A stretch of 64,000 nt of DNA. Origin: Marinobacter salinus (GTDB taxonomy: Bacteria > Pseudomonadota > Gammaproteobacteria > Pseudomonadales > Oleiphilaceae). The position numbers and the translations under genes were made by a program. Positions 18,233 through 27,051 of the stretch are shown here, one piece after another. Below the pieces are notes generated by a model, which ran no database searches, was not told the DNA's origin, and worked only from the letters and a program-made list of their open reading frames with translations. Positions within the stretch are counted from its first letter, which is position 1; the number at the start of each line of letters is the position of its first letter. Location of the stretch: the NCBI RefSeq assembly GCF_001854125.1, contig NZ_CP017715.1:3968001-4032000 (forward strand), given 5' to 3'.

Positions 18233-19345
18233 TCAGTTTACCGGAGTTTTGCTTCCATCTGAATGCCATTCGTATACAACGAACTCGAATGACTTCATGT
18301 CACCGGCCTTGTCGTACTCGACAGTACCGATTGGAGTCTGGAATGACCCGCTGCGCAGCGCTGCGGCAACATCAAACGGATCGGTAGACTCGGCCTTCTC
18401 AATACCTTCAGCAACCAGCTGCACTGCAGTGTAGGAGGTCAGGACGAACGGACCGGAGGGGTCTTCACCTTTATCTTCGAAGGCTTTAACCAGCTTCTGG
18501 TTTTCGGCCTTCTTGTCGAAGCTTGGTGGCAGAGTAACCAGGAGACCCTCGGCTGCTTCACCGGCAATGGTGTTGATGTCTTTATTGCCGACACCTTCCG
18601 GGCCCATGAAGGTCGCATCCAGATTCGCCTGGCGGGCCTGGCGCAGAATCAGGCCCAGTTCCGGGTGGTAGCCGCCGTAGTAAACGTAATCGACATCTGC
18701 CTGTTTCAGCTTGGTGATCAGGGATGAAAAGTCTTTGTCGCCCGCGGTAATACCTTCGAACATGGCGATCTCAACGCCCTTGTTCTTCAGGGTGTCGCGA
18801 ACGGCAGTCGCGATGCCTTCACCATACTGCTGCTTGTCGTGAATAATCGCGACACGCTCCGGATTCAGGCTTGCAATATGGTTGCCGGCAACCGGTCCCT
18901 GCATGCTGTCCAGGCCGATCGTGCGGAATACCAGTTCATAGCCACGCTCAGTGATTTCCGGGCTGGTGGATGCCGGTGTCACCATCAAGATGCCTTCATC
19001 CTCATAGATGTCGGAGGCGGGCTGGGAGGAACTGGAGCACAGGTGGCCAATAACAAAGCGGACACCATCGTTAACCAGGTTGTTGGCTACGGTAACAGCC
19101 TGTTTTGGGTCACATACGTCGTCGTATTCCACGGCGACAAGTTCCTCGCCCATGACACCGCCGGCGGCATTGATCTGCTCAATGGCCATGCGGGCACCGG
19201 AGAACTGCATGTCACCATATTGGGCGACAGGGCCGGTCATTGGGCCAGCGATACCAATCTGGATTTCGGCGGCGGCGTGGCCGGCGCCCATGAGGGCTAC
19301 GGATGTGCTAACAGCGGTTACGAGTTTCTTAACTGAAGTTCTCAT
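18233..19345 (-). CDS. livK: Branched-chain amino acid ABC transporter substrate-binding protein (LivK/BraC type)
   Basis: A periplasmic binding protein of 370 residues with a signal peptide (about 1-27, ending HAAA). The mature start EIQIGIAGPMTGPVAQYGD is typical of LivJ/LivK/BraC, as is the disulfide-associated segment YDDVCDPKQAV with LCSSSSQPAS, the ligand-contact segment. The fold is type I periplasmic binding protein with the ligand between two lobes. It is the promoter-proximal gene of livKHMGF. Confidence 0.93.
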   Translation of the reverse strand: MRTSVKKLVTAVSTSVALMGAGHAAAEIQIGIAGPMTGPVAQYGDMQFSGARMAIEQINAAGGVMGEELVAVEYDDVCDPKQAVTVANNLVNDGVRFVIGHLCSSSSQPASDIYEDEGILMVTPASTSPEITERGYELVFRTIGLDSMQGPVAGNHIASLNPERVAIIHDKQQYGEGIATAVRDTLKNKGVEIAMFEGITAGDKDFSSLITKLKQADVDYVYYGGYHPELGLILRQARQANLDATFMGPEGVGNKDINTIAGEAAEGLLVTLPPSFDKKAENQKLVKAFEDKGEDPSGPFVLTSYTAVQLVAEGIEKAESTDPFDVAAALRSGSFQTPIGTVEYDKAGDMKSFEFVVYEWHSDGSKTPVN

Positions 19346-19540
19346 TAGGTTCTGTCCTGTTTGGTTCAGGGTTATTCTTGTGTTCTCAGAGAGTTAAACA
19401 AACACTACACCCCGCCTCTTGTCAAGCGTAGTGGGTTGGAGTTTGTCTCGGAACACAGGGATGCAGAGCAGGTCTTGATTGATGCCTGTCGATACAAACA
19501 ACGTAGCCTGCTAGCAAAGCCTGTGCCGGTCTGAGACCTG

Positions 19541-20545
19541 TCACGCATCCGTGCTCTCATCCTGGTCCGGAAACACCAGTGTGCGGAAGCTTTCGTGTTC
19601 ACGCAACTGTTCGAAACTGACGTCAACCGAAGCATCGTCACGGTATGCTTCTGAAATGTCGATGGCTTTTTGTAACGTGGCAACCGCGTCTTCCCAGCGC
19701 CCGATCTCCGCGTAGGCGCAGGCCAGCTGGTAGTGGGCGTGGCCATTATCCTGTCCCAGCTTGAGTGCCCGCTGACACAGGCTGATGGCCCAGAGGGGTT
19801 CCTGCATTTCCAGAACCGCGTCCGCCTTGTAACTGAGTGCTTCAACATCGTCCGGGCGGAGGTCGAGAATCTGGTCATACGCAGCAATCTTGTTTTGCTG
19901 GGAGGTCTCCTGGCTTGCTTTAAGCCAGAGCGAATGCACCTCATTAGTGCGTTCAATCTCGGCCTGGTTCTGATGGATGATGTCGGATTTCTGCTGCAAC
20001 TGCTCCTCAATCGACGCGAGCCGGTTTTCATAGACGACGACCAGTTCGTTCACCCGTTTCTCTGCCAGGCTGGTCAGCTGGTTCCGCATATCGCGAATCG
20101 AGTTCCAGCCGATTACGACGAGAATGGAGGTGGCGCCCGCTATCAGGTAAAAGAAGTAGGTAACCGTATCGGTTGCGTACGACATGGTCTTGTCAGCAAC
20201 CGACAGTTCTTTGTCGACCACCTTTTCGATCAGTTCTGCACGGGTATTCTGCATCTCTTTGCGCAGCGCCTTGCTTTCCTCAAGCAGGTATAACTCGATG
20301 AAGGGCGTGTACATGGGCTCTTCCAGGTCGGCGAGCGCTGCGGCAACGTCGTCCGAGGTGACGTCTTTGCGCTGGGATGCCGTGGATCCCGAACTTTGCG
20401 CCTGAGCTGCCCCGCTCACCATAAAAGCCAGTGCGACAACGGCAATAATTCCGGGCAGGGTTCCCCTTCGCCGGACAAGACGGCCCGATTGATTCCGGGG
20501 TATTAGTAGTTCAGGTACGAAGCGGTGAACGTATCGCATGATCAT
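19541..20545 (-). CDS. Membrane-anchored coiled-coil/TPR protein, function unknown
   Basis: A 334-residue protein. A hydrophobic segment at about 31-49 ends in GAAQAQ and may be a signal peptide. A second membrane segment lies at about 127-149 (YFFYLIAGATSILVVIGW). Between and after them are charged helices; about 150-200 has coiled-coil character (ENRLASIEEQLQQKSD). Residues about 210-300 contain TPR-like helical pairs (YDQILDLRPDDVEALSYKAD and HYQLACAYAEIGRWEDAVAT). I do not recognise a named family. It lies alone between livK and the MarR gene. The start could be at Met3. Confidence 0.75.
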   Translation of the reverse strand: MIMRYVHRFVPELLIPRNQSGRLVRRRGTLPGIIAVVALAFMVSGAAQAQSSGSTASQRKDVTSDDVAAALADLEEPMYTPFIELYLLEESKALRKEMQNTRAELIEKVVDKELSVADKTMSYATDTVTYFFYLIAGATSILVVIGWNSIRDMRNQLTSLAEKRVNELVVVYENRLASIEEQLQQKSDIIHQNQAEIERTNEVHSLWLKASQETSQQNKIAAYDQILDLRPDDVEALSYKADAVLEMQEPLWAISLCQRALKLGQDNGHAHYQLACAYAEIGRWEDAVATLQKAIDISEAYRDDASVDVSFEQLREHESFRTLVFPDQDESTDA

Positions 20546-20684
20546 TTGAGCTGCTTCCGTTTATGCAGGATTTCGGGAAGATGCTGACCTTAGCACAGTG
20601 CCTGCTGGAAAAAATGTCCCTGGCAGCCGAAGTTGGGCGGGCCGCGCTTAGTCAGTTCGAAGTGGTTGCTTGCAATTTATGGTG

Positions 20685-20714
20685 CAAAGACCTCTAATAG
20701 TTAGTGGTATAAAT
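20685..20714 (+). promoter_or_regulatory. Predicted promoter of the MarR gene (extended -10)
   Basis: TGGTATAAAT at 20705-20714 is an extended -10 element; the -35 region (CAAAGA, 20685-20690) is weak. It lies about 57 bases upstream of the ATG at 20771. Confidence 0.45.
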
Positions 20715-20770
20715 AAATTTGTTGAGCTTGAAAGGGCAACAAAGACATCGTTGGAGTGAGGCTTAAGCCG

Positions 20771-21361
20771 ATGGCGAGTACCAAGGGTACATATTCAAAA
20801 CTTCCCAATGCCTCCGATCCTGATCAACAGGGGGCAGTGGACCTTGTTCGGAGCAATGACGTGACTAATTATGATCAAGTACTTGTGGCGCTCCGGCGGG
20901 TGATTCGGGCGACGGATCTCCACTCCAAGCGCCTCAGCAAGCATGCCGGGCTGACAGGACCTCAGTTGTTGATTATGCGGACGATTCGTGACCTCGGTGA
21001 GGTCACCATTGGCACCATCGCTGACAAGGTCAGTCTCAGTCAGGCTACGGTGACCACGATCCTGGACCGGCTGGAACACCGGAAGCTGGTTTACCGGGTC
21101 CGGAGTACCCAGGACAAGCGCAAAGTCCATGCGCACCTGACTGAAGAAGGCGCTGAAATCCTGGCGAGAGCGCCTAATCCTCTTCAGGAGGATTTCATCA
21201 AGAAGTACCAGAGCCTGCACGAATGGGAGCAGACCATGATCCTGGCCTCGCTTCAGCGGGTGGCCAATATGATGGACGCTGATAATATTGATGCCTCCCC
21301 CGTCCTCCACGTGGGGCCGGTCCTTCGGGAAGATGGCTGGAAGGCAGACTCCAAATCCTGA
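20771..21361 (+). CDS. MarR-family transcriptional regulator
   Basis: A 196-residue winged-helix regulator. The MarR fold spans about 40-150: recognition helix SLSQATVTTILDRLEHRKLV and wing RVRSTQDKRKVHAHLTEEG. An N-terminal polar extension and a C-terminal tail (about 175-196, SPVLHVGPV) lie outside the core and recall the EctR/CosR group of osmotic-stress MarR regulators; that resemblance is from memory and its targets are not in this window. The ATG at 20771 is favoured over GTG at 20756 because GAGG lies 8 bases upstream. Confidence 0.85.
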   Translation: MASTKGTYSKLPNASDPDQQGAVDLVRSNDVTNYDQVLVALRRVIRATDLHSKRLSKHAGLTGPQLLIMRTIRDLGEVTIGTIADKVSLSQATVTTILDRLEHRKLVYRVRSTQDKRKVHAHLTEEGAEILARAPNPLQEDFIKKYQSLHEWEQTMILASLQRVANMMDADNIDASPVLHVGPVLREDGWKADSKS

Positions 21362-21384
21362 GTCAGTGCCGGAGAGTTGTTGCC

Positions 21385-21723
21385 TTACTCCGGTAGCTTT
21401 GCGGTGACTTCGATGGATTCGTACCATGCTGCCACGTCGGCTATCTGCTGATCGGTCAGGTCTCTGGCTACCACGGTCATCATCTCATGCTGCCGTTTTC
21501 CGCTTCGGAACGCTTTAAGCTGATTCTGAATATAGATCTGGCTTTCACCGGCCAGGTTCGGGGCGATCGGAATTTTGGCAATACCATCCAGGCCGTGGCA
21601 GGTTTTACACTGGCCTGCGAGTTTTCGGCCCGCGACAGGATCTGCCGGAAGTGCCAGGGAAGGAAGGATCATAAGCAACACTGTCAGTGCGGCCGACAGA
21701 GCAGCTTTGGCCTTTCTGGACAT
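21385..21723 (-). CDS. Periplasmic cytochrome c (class I)
   Basis: A 112-residue protein with a signal peptide (about 1-27, ending LALPA) and one haem c site CKTCH (Cys39, Cys42, His43). The segment PNLAGESQIYIQNQLKAF and a downstream Met pair (EMMTVV) supply the usual class I features, with Met as the likely sixth ligand. It lies 65 bases after the sugar-dehydrogenase gene on the same strand and is a plausible electron acceptor for it. The upstream in-frame ATG at 21753 is less likely. Confidence 0.9.
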   Translation of the reverse strand: MSRKAKAALSAALTVLLMILPSLALPADPVAGRKLAGQCKTCHGLDGIAKIPIAPNLAGESQIYIQNQLKAFRSGKRQHEMMTVVARDLTDQQIADVAAWYESIEVTAKLPE

Positions 21724-21788
21724 ACGGTTTCTCCGATTGGCCGGAGAGCTCAAGGCTCTCCGGCACTGGGGCAGTTGTTGGGGGTAGC

Positions 21789-23054
21789 TCAGGAACCGGA
21801 GCCGGTGTAAGCGATCCGGTAGACGGCGCCAGCCAGATCATCGGACACCAGCAGTGAGCCATCCTTGAGTTGGGCTACGTCGACAGGGCGGCCGAGGTAT
21901 TCGCCGTTTTCATCGAGCCAACCTTCAGCAAACGGAACGGTCTCGCCGGCGATGTTGCCCTCCGCATCCACTGGCGTGAACATCACTCGTGCGCCGATGG
22001 GTACAGTCCGGTTCCAGGACCCGTGCTGGGCCGAGAATATTCCGCCCTGATAGGCTTTCGGGAACATCTTTCCGGTGTAGAACATCATCCCCAGGTCCGC
22101 AGCGTGGGCAACGGTTTCCGATACCGGGAACACCACATCGACGGGCACTTCCTCACCCTTGTATTCGTTGGTACGAACATCGCCACCACCATACCAAGGG
22201 AAGCCAAAGTGTTGACCCATCGCGGTCTGGCGGTTGATTTCGCCCGGCGGGATATCGTCACCCATGCCATCCACCTGGTTGTCAGTGAACCACAATTCGC
22301 CGGTATTGGGGTTGAAATCCTGACCAACCGAATTCCGGACACCCCGGGTGTATACCTCCCTTCCGGTGCCGTCCCGATTCATCCGGATGATGCCGCCGAT
22401 GCCCAACTCGCTGAACTCATCAAGGTGCTCATGTGGGGTGACGTTGTAGGGTTGTCCCAGAGAGATGTAGAGCTTGTTGTCAGGACCGATGTCGCAGACC
22501 CGCGCGGTATGGTTGTAACTGACAAACTGATCCGGGATCAGCTCACCTCCGGGGACCACTTGCTCGGCCACTACATCGCCGCCTTCATAGAAGAATTCCG
22601 CAGCCGGGTAGGCTAATACGCGGTTTTGTTCCGCGATGTAAAGCACACCGTCGGGGGAGAAGCAGGGGCCATTGGGTACCGCCTTGGCCACGGAGGGTGC
22701 GAAGTTTTTGACATCGTCTGCCACCCGGTCCTTGTCGCGATCGGTGACCGCCCAGACCTCAGTCTTGCGGGTCCCCACGAAGGTGACGACACCCTGCGGA
22801 CCCACTGCCATGTGGCGGGCGTCGGGAACCAGGGCATAAAGGCTGATTTCAAAGCCTTTCGGCAACTGGATTTTTTTCAGGGTATTCCTTATGGCATCAG
22901 CGCTGTCGCTTTTCTGGTCAATGACAGTGAATTCTGCCTTTCCGGTAGTTTGGAAGTTGCCAAGTTTTTTCAATGTGTCGTCGGATTGGCTATGGGCGTA
23001 AGGTGCTATGGCCAGGCTTGCGGCAATACACAGTATTGAGGCTTCCTTGTTCAT
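21789..23054 (-). CDS. PQQ-dependent sugar (sorbosone-type) dehydrogenase
   Basis: A 421-residue exported protein: signal peptide MNKEASILCIAASLAIAPYAHS, then a six-bladed propeller of the glucose/sorbosone dehydrogenase family. Indicative segments are MAVGPQGVVTFVGTRKTEVW, IRMNRDGTGREVYTRGVRNS, GELWFTDNQVDGMGDDIPPG and GSWNRTVPIGARV. The family uses PQQ and calcium in the periplasm and often passes electrons to a cytochrome c, which is the next gene. No pqq biosynthesis genes are in the window. The real substrate is unknown. Confidence 0.87.
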   Translation of the reverse strand: MNKEASILCIAASLAIAPYAHSQSDDTLKKLGNFQTTGKAEFTVIDQKSDSADAIRNTLKKIQLPKGFEISLYALVPDARHMAVGPQGVVTFVGTRKTEVWAVTDRDKDRVADDVKNFAPSVAKAVPNGPCFSPDGVLYIAEQNRVLAYPAAEFFYEGGDVVAEQVVPGGELIPDQFVSYNHTARVCDIGPDNKLYISLGQPYNVTPHEHLDEFSELGIGGIIRMNRDGTGREVYTRGVRNSVGQDFNPNTGELWFTDNQVDGMGDDIPPGEINRQTAMGQHFGFPWYGGGDVRTNEYKGEEVPVDVVFPVSETVAHAADLGMMFYTGKMFPKAYQGGIFSAQHGSWNRTVPIGARVMFTPVDAEGNIAGETVPFAEGWLDENGEYLGRPVDVAQLKDGSLLVSDDLAGAVYRIAYTGSGS

Positions 23055-23200
23055 TGTTTTTTCCGCTCTCTTTATCAACGAGTAGGAAGTCGGCAATCTG
23101 GAAGCTGCCGACCGGTTACTTTTTGATCACTGCTACACATCGAGTAAAGACAGCGGTCCAGTGAGCGTCAAGTTGACCGCCCACTGGTTAGACCAGTTTA

Positions 23201-25651
23201 TCAGTGGACGCTTGACCCCTTGCGCGGTTTATTTCCAAAGCAGACCTGGAATACATCATTGTAATGTCTGGCAAAGTTTACGGTCAGGCCCTCCTTCAGG
23301 TAGTCGGGAAGCTCTTCGTAGTCGCCCCGGTTAGCGTCGGGAAGAATCAGGTTGCTGATTTTCTGCCGGCGGGCGGCGATGACTTTTTCCCGAATGCCCC
23401 CGACGGGCAGCACCTGGCCTGTCAGGGTCAGTTCCCCGGTCATCGCAAGATTCTGTTGGGGTGGCTCCTTCCTGGCGATGGAAAGGAGCGCAGTCGCCAT
23501 GGTGACGCCGGCGCTCGGGCCATCCTTGGGTGTGGCACCTTCCGGGACATGGAGGTGTACGAAGGACTTGTCGAAGAAGGTCGGGTCACCCTTGAATCGC
23601 TTCAGGTTGGAGGATACATAGCTGTAGGCGATCTCGGCCGATTCTTTCATGACGTCGCCGAGCTGGCCGGTTAACTTGAACCCCCGTTGGGTGCTGTGAA
23701 TCCGTGAGGCCTCGATGCTCAGGGTGGCGCCGCCCATGGCGGTCCAGGCCAGGCCAGTAACCACGCCGATCCCCTTCAGGGATTTCTCCTTGCGGAATGC
23801 GGGTTGGCCCAGGTAAGTGGCAAGGTCCGGGGCCCCCACCTTCACCGGCTTGTCCGGAGTTTCGAGCAGCTTCACGATGCCCTTTCGGATGATCTTGTGA
23901 AGCAGCTTTTCGAGGTTGCGGACTCCGGCCTCACGGGCATAGCCTTCAATGACCTGCTTGATGGCGGCGTCGCTGATATTGAGCTGTTTCTTGAGCAGGC
24001 CGGCCCTCTTGAGCAGGCGTGGCAGCAGGTAATGCTTGGCAATTGCCAGCTTTTCTTCCGCGATGTAGCCGGACAGGCGAATCACGTCCATCCGGTCCAG
24101 CAATGGCCGGGGAATGGTGTCCAGCTGGTTTGCGGTGCAGATGAACAGAACCTTGGACAAATCCATGCGCACATCCAGGTAGTGATCCAGAAATTCGCGG
24201 TTCTGTTCAGGGTCCAGCGTCTCCAGGAGTGCCGACGCGGGGTCGCCCTGGAAGGAAGCACCGATTTTGTCGATCTCGTCGAGCATGATCACGGGGTTTT
24301 CGACTTTCGAATCCTTCAGTGCCTGCACAAATTTGCCGGGCATGGCGCCGATGTAAGTGCGTCGGTGCCCCTTGATCTCGGCTTCATCCCGCATGCCGCC
24401 GACACTGAAGCGATAGAATTTTCGGCCCAGCGCATCCGCCACGGAATGGCCAATCGAAGTCTTGCCTACGCCCGGGGGGCCGACCAGCAGAAGAATGGAC
24501 CCACTGACTTCGCCCTTGAAGGTTCCTTCGGCCAAAAACTCCACAATACGGTCTTTTACGTCATCAAGGCCGTCATGGTCCCGGTCAAGAATGCGGCGTG
24601 CTTCGGCCAGGTCAAAGTGGTCCTCTGAGTGGGTGCCCCAGGGTACCTGGGTCAGCCAGTCCAGATAATTGCGGGTCACGCCATATTCCGGCGACCCCTG
24701 CTCCAGAACCTGCAGTTTCTGCAGTTCATCGTCAAAACGTTCCTGCACCTGTTCGGGCGGGTGCAGTTTGGCCATGCGTTCTGCAAACCGCTCCGCATCC
24801 GCAGTTTTATCGTCCTTGGCCATACCGAGCTCACGCTGTATGACCTTCAGCTGTTCCTTCAGAAAGAATTCTCGCTGGTGCTTCTGAACCTTGGCGTTCA
24901 CCTCTTCGCTGATTTCGGACTGCAGGCGCGCTACTTCCTGCTCTTTGCGCATGAGCAGGAGCACTTTTTCCATGCGCCGCAGCAGAGGTACTGTATTAAT
25001 CACATCCTGCAATTCAGGGCCTGGTGCGCTGGTCATGGAGGCACCAAAATCAGCCAGCGGCGAGCTGTCGTCCGGCCCGAAACGGGACAGATACTGTTTG
25101 ACCTCTTCGCCGTACAACGGATTGGTGCGCAGCAGCTCCTTGATGGAGCTTATTATTGCAAGGGTATAGGCCTTTAGTTCATCGGCGTCTTCCTCCGGCT
25201 CGTCCGGGTATTCCACCTCAACCAGGTAGGGTGGTTTCCGGCGCAGCCACTGGACAATGCGAAAGCGCTGAAGGCCTTGGGCAATGAACTGAACCTTACC
25301 CCCTTCCGGCTGGGCATGATGAACCCGGACCGCGCAACCCATGGTCTCCAGTTCCTCGCTGTCAGGAATGCCCTGTTCGGCTTCATGCTCATCCACGAAG
25401 CAGATGCCGAGCACCCGGTGATCCGTTTCGCCGACCCGCTTGAGGGTCTCCTGCCAAGGATTCTGATTCACCATGATGGGCTGAACCTGGGCCGGGAAAA
25501 ACGGGCGATTGGTTACCGGCAGCACATACATCCGCCTTGGCATCATCTGCTGGGGCAGGGCGAGGCTCTTGCTGTGTTCGTCCTTGCCGATGTACTCGGT
25601 CACGTCCTCTTCGAATCCTTCGATTGAGTCGTTGTGGTTTTCATCATTCAT
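23201..25651 (-). CDS. lon: ATP-dependent Lon-type protease (LonA family, possibly the AsrA-like paralogue)
   Basis: An 816-residue cytosolic AAA+ protease. Order: an N-terminal charged extension of about 40 residues, the LAN substrate domain (about 42-240), a coiled coil, and AAA+ with Walker [10 protein letters not shown] (near 390) and Walker [10 protein letters not shown]. The protease domain has catalytic Ser in PKDGPSAGV (near 712) and Lys in [12 protein letters not shown] (near 754). The N-terminal extension and absence of clpX/hupB neighbours suggest it may be the second Lon of pseudomonads (PA0779, AsrA) rather than housekeeping Lon; this is inference. It is divergent from the CnoX-like gene, 218 bases apart. 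Confidence 0.93.
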   Translation of the reverse strand: MNDENHNDSIEGFEEDVTEYIGKDEHSKSLALPQQMMPRRMYVLPVTNRPFFPAQVQPIMVNQNPWQETLKRVGETDHRVLGICFVDEHEAEQGIPDSEELETMGCAVRVHHAQPEGGKVQFIAQGLQRFRIVQWLRRKPPYLVEVEYPDEPEEDADELKAYTLAIISSIKELLRTNPLYGEEVKQYLSRFGPDDSSPLADFGASMTSAPGPELQDVINTVPLLRRMEKVLLLMRKEQEVARLQSEISEEVNAKVQKHQREFFLKEQLKVIQRELGMAKDDKTADAERFAERMAKLHPPEQVQERFDDELQKLQVLEQGSPEYGVTRNYLDWLTQVPWGTHSEDHFDLAEARRILDRDHDGLDDVKDRIVEFLAEGTFKGEVSGSILLLVGPPGVGKTSIGHSVADALGRKFYRFSVGGMRDEAEIKGHRRTYIGAMPGKFVQALKDSKVENPVIMLDEIDKIGASFQGDPASALLETLDPEQNREFLDHYLDVRMDLSKVLFICTANQLDTIPRPLLDRMDVIRLSGYIAEEKLAIAKHYLLPRLLKRAGLLKKQLNISDAAIKQVIEGYAREAGVRNLEKLLHKIIRKGIVKLLETPDKPVKVGAPDLATYLGQPAFRKEKSLKGIGVVTGLAWTAMGGATLSIEASRIHSTQRGFKLTGQLGDVMKESAEIAYSYVSSNLKRFKGDPTFFDKSFVHLHVPEGATPKDGPSAGVTMATALLSIARKEPPQQNLAMTGELTLTGQVLPVGGIREKVIAARRQKISNLILPDANRGDYEELPDYLKEGLTVNFARHYNDVFQVCFGNKPRKGSSVH

Positions 25652-25690
25652 GCAGTGAGGTATCCATCCGGAACGGTTGTGGTATGGTCT

Positions 25691-25713
25691 GGATACGAAC
25701 CTGAGCTGTATCC
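25691..25713. repeat. Inverted repeat in the lon/cnoX divergent promoter region
   Basis: GGATAC (25691-25696) and GTATCC (25708-25713) are perfect inverted repeats 11 bases apart, 40 bases upstream of the lon start. This could be an operator; no regulator is assigned. Confidence 0.35.
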
Positions 25714-25869
25714 GATCTAACGCTTAATAGCCTATGTAACGGCAGTTACGGGTATTTCAAGGATCTCGCCGTTGTTCAGCAGGGATCCGGGTAGATGCTT
25801 GATTTTCTTCTGTCTGCCCCCATGTTTCTGGCAATCACGACGATTCATTCGACTTTGCAGGTGCCATGC

Positions 25870-26733
25870 ATGAGCGATTCTCCCTACGTATTTGAAGCCA
25901 CCATGGAAAACTTCCAGCAGCAGGTGATGGAGGCGTCAGCCAGTACGCCGATCCTGGTGGATGTCTGGGCGGACTGGTGTGCCCCCTGCAAACAGTTGAT
26001 GCCCATTCTGGAAAAACTGGTGAATGAATATCAGGGCGCCTTCTTGCTGGCGAAGGTCAATGCCGATGAACAGCAACAGCTGACTTCAAGTCTGGGTGTG
26101 CGCAGTCTTCCGACGGTCATCCTGGTCAAGGACGGGCAAGCGGTAGATGGCTTCAACAGTGCGTTGCCAGAAGGTGAAATTCGCAAGGTGCTGGACCAGC
26201 ACATTGAGGCACCTGAGGAAGATCCGTATGAGAAAGCCCATCGCCTTTGGGAAGAAGGCGACGTGGATGGTGCTCTGACGATTCTGGCCGAGATGAACCA
26301 GAAAGACCCTGAAAACCTGAAGGTCCTGATAGACCTGGCTCAACTGAAAGCGGAAATGGGTGATCTGGACACCGCGGAACAGGTCCTTGCCAGTCTGCCG
26401 CCGGAAGAGAGAATGCAGCATCAGGCCAAGCAGTTGGCGGCCCGGCTGAAATTCCTGAAGCAGTCTGCCGAGTTGCCCCCGGTCAAAGATCTTGAGATGG
26501 CCCTGGAGCAGGATCCGAAAGATCCCAACGCGTTGCACCAGTTGGCGCTGCATCACGTATTGCAGGAGAACAATGCTCAGGCCATGGACCTGTTAATTCG
26601 ACTGATGCAGGTCGATAGCAAGTACAAGGATGAGGTTGCCAAGACCACGCTGATTGAGTTGTTCGACAAGCTGGGTAACAGCAACCCGGATGTTCGCACT
26701 TATCGGCGTAAACTTTATACTCTGATGCACTGA
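25870..26733 (+). CDS. Thioredoxin-like protein with TPR domain, CnoX/YbbN type
   Basis: A 287-residue protein. The N-terminal thioredoxin domain (about 1-110) has WCAPC with Cys37 and Cys40 and the cis-Pro motif SLPTVILVKDG. The C-terminal half (about 118-285) consists of TPR-like helical pairs (AHRLWEEGDVDGALTILAEM, LAQLKAEMGDLDTAEQVLA). In E. coli CnoX is a chaperedoxin that holds oxidised proteins for GroEL and DnaK and lacks the redox CXXC; here both Cys are present, so it is probably redox active as in Caulobacter. The ATG at 25870 starts MSDSPYVFEA; an in-frame start at 25795 gives a non-conserved hydrophobic extension. Divergent from lon, which fits a protein-quality-control pairing. 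Confidence 0.88.
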   Translation: MSDSPYVFEATMENFQQQVMEASASTPILVDVWADWCAPCKQLMPILEKLVNEYQGAFLLAKVNADEQQQLTSSLGVRSLPTVILVKDGQAVDGFNSALPEGEIRKVLDQHIEAPEEDPYEKAHRLWEEGDVDGALTILAEMNQKDPENLKVLIDLAQLKAEMGDLDTAEQVLASLPPEERMQHQAKQLAARLKFLKQSAELPPVKDLEMALEQDPKDPNALHQLALHHVLQENNAQAMDLLIRLMQVDSKYKDEVAKTTLIELFDKLGNSNPDVRTYRRKLYTLMH

Positions 26734-26782
26734 TACCTGATCCGCGCGGGGCCGGTGTCAGCGCCTGCTCCGCGAGTTCTGT

Positions 26783-27016
26783 ATGCTGAAGCTCCCACCC
26801 CAGCCCGACAACTGTGAACTGTGTGAACGACCTGTCGCACGACTTACTCGTCACCACCTCATTCCGAAGCATCTGCATCGCAAGAAGCGCTTTCAAAGCC
26901 TGTTTTCCAGAGAGAACCTGGTTACCCGTACTTTATGGGTGTGCCGACCCTGCCCAATTAAAACAGGTATACAAGCTGTCCTGCTCGATGAAAAAGAGAG
27001 GAGGGTATTTGGTTAG
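26783..27016 (+). pseudogene. HNH-endonuclease-like gene, probably truncated or frameshifted
   Basis: A 77-residue product with CELC (near 11-14), RHHLIPKHLHRKKRF and VCRPC, matching the first half of small zinc-binding HNH proteins (CxxC, HH, then CxxC). The expected CHNxxH after the second CxxC is absent: the sequence reads CPIKTG. In the +1-shifted frame the bases just after this point read KQVYKL, similar to what would continue the family, so a small indel near 26955-26965 is plausible. The stop lies inside a terminator hairpin. Confidence 0.5.
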
Positions 27017-27034
27017 CCGACCCCTCTCTCTTTT
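26995..27034 (+). terminator. Terminator at the end of the HNH-like gene
   Basis: AGAGAGGAGGG and CCCCTCTCTCT form a purine/pyrimidine stem followed by TTTT. It lies between the + strand cnoX/HNH genes and the convergent end of paaX. Confidence 0.65.
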
Positions 27035-27051
27035 CCGCTACATCGGGGGCG

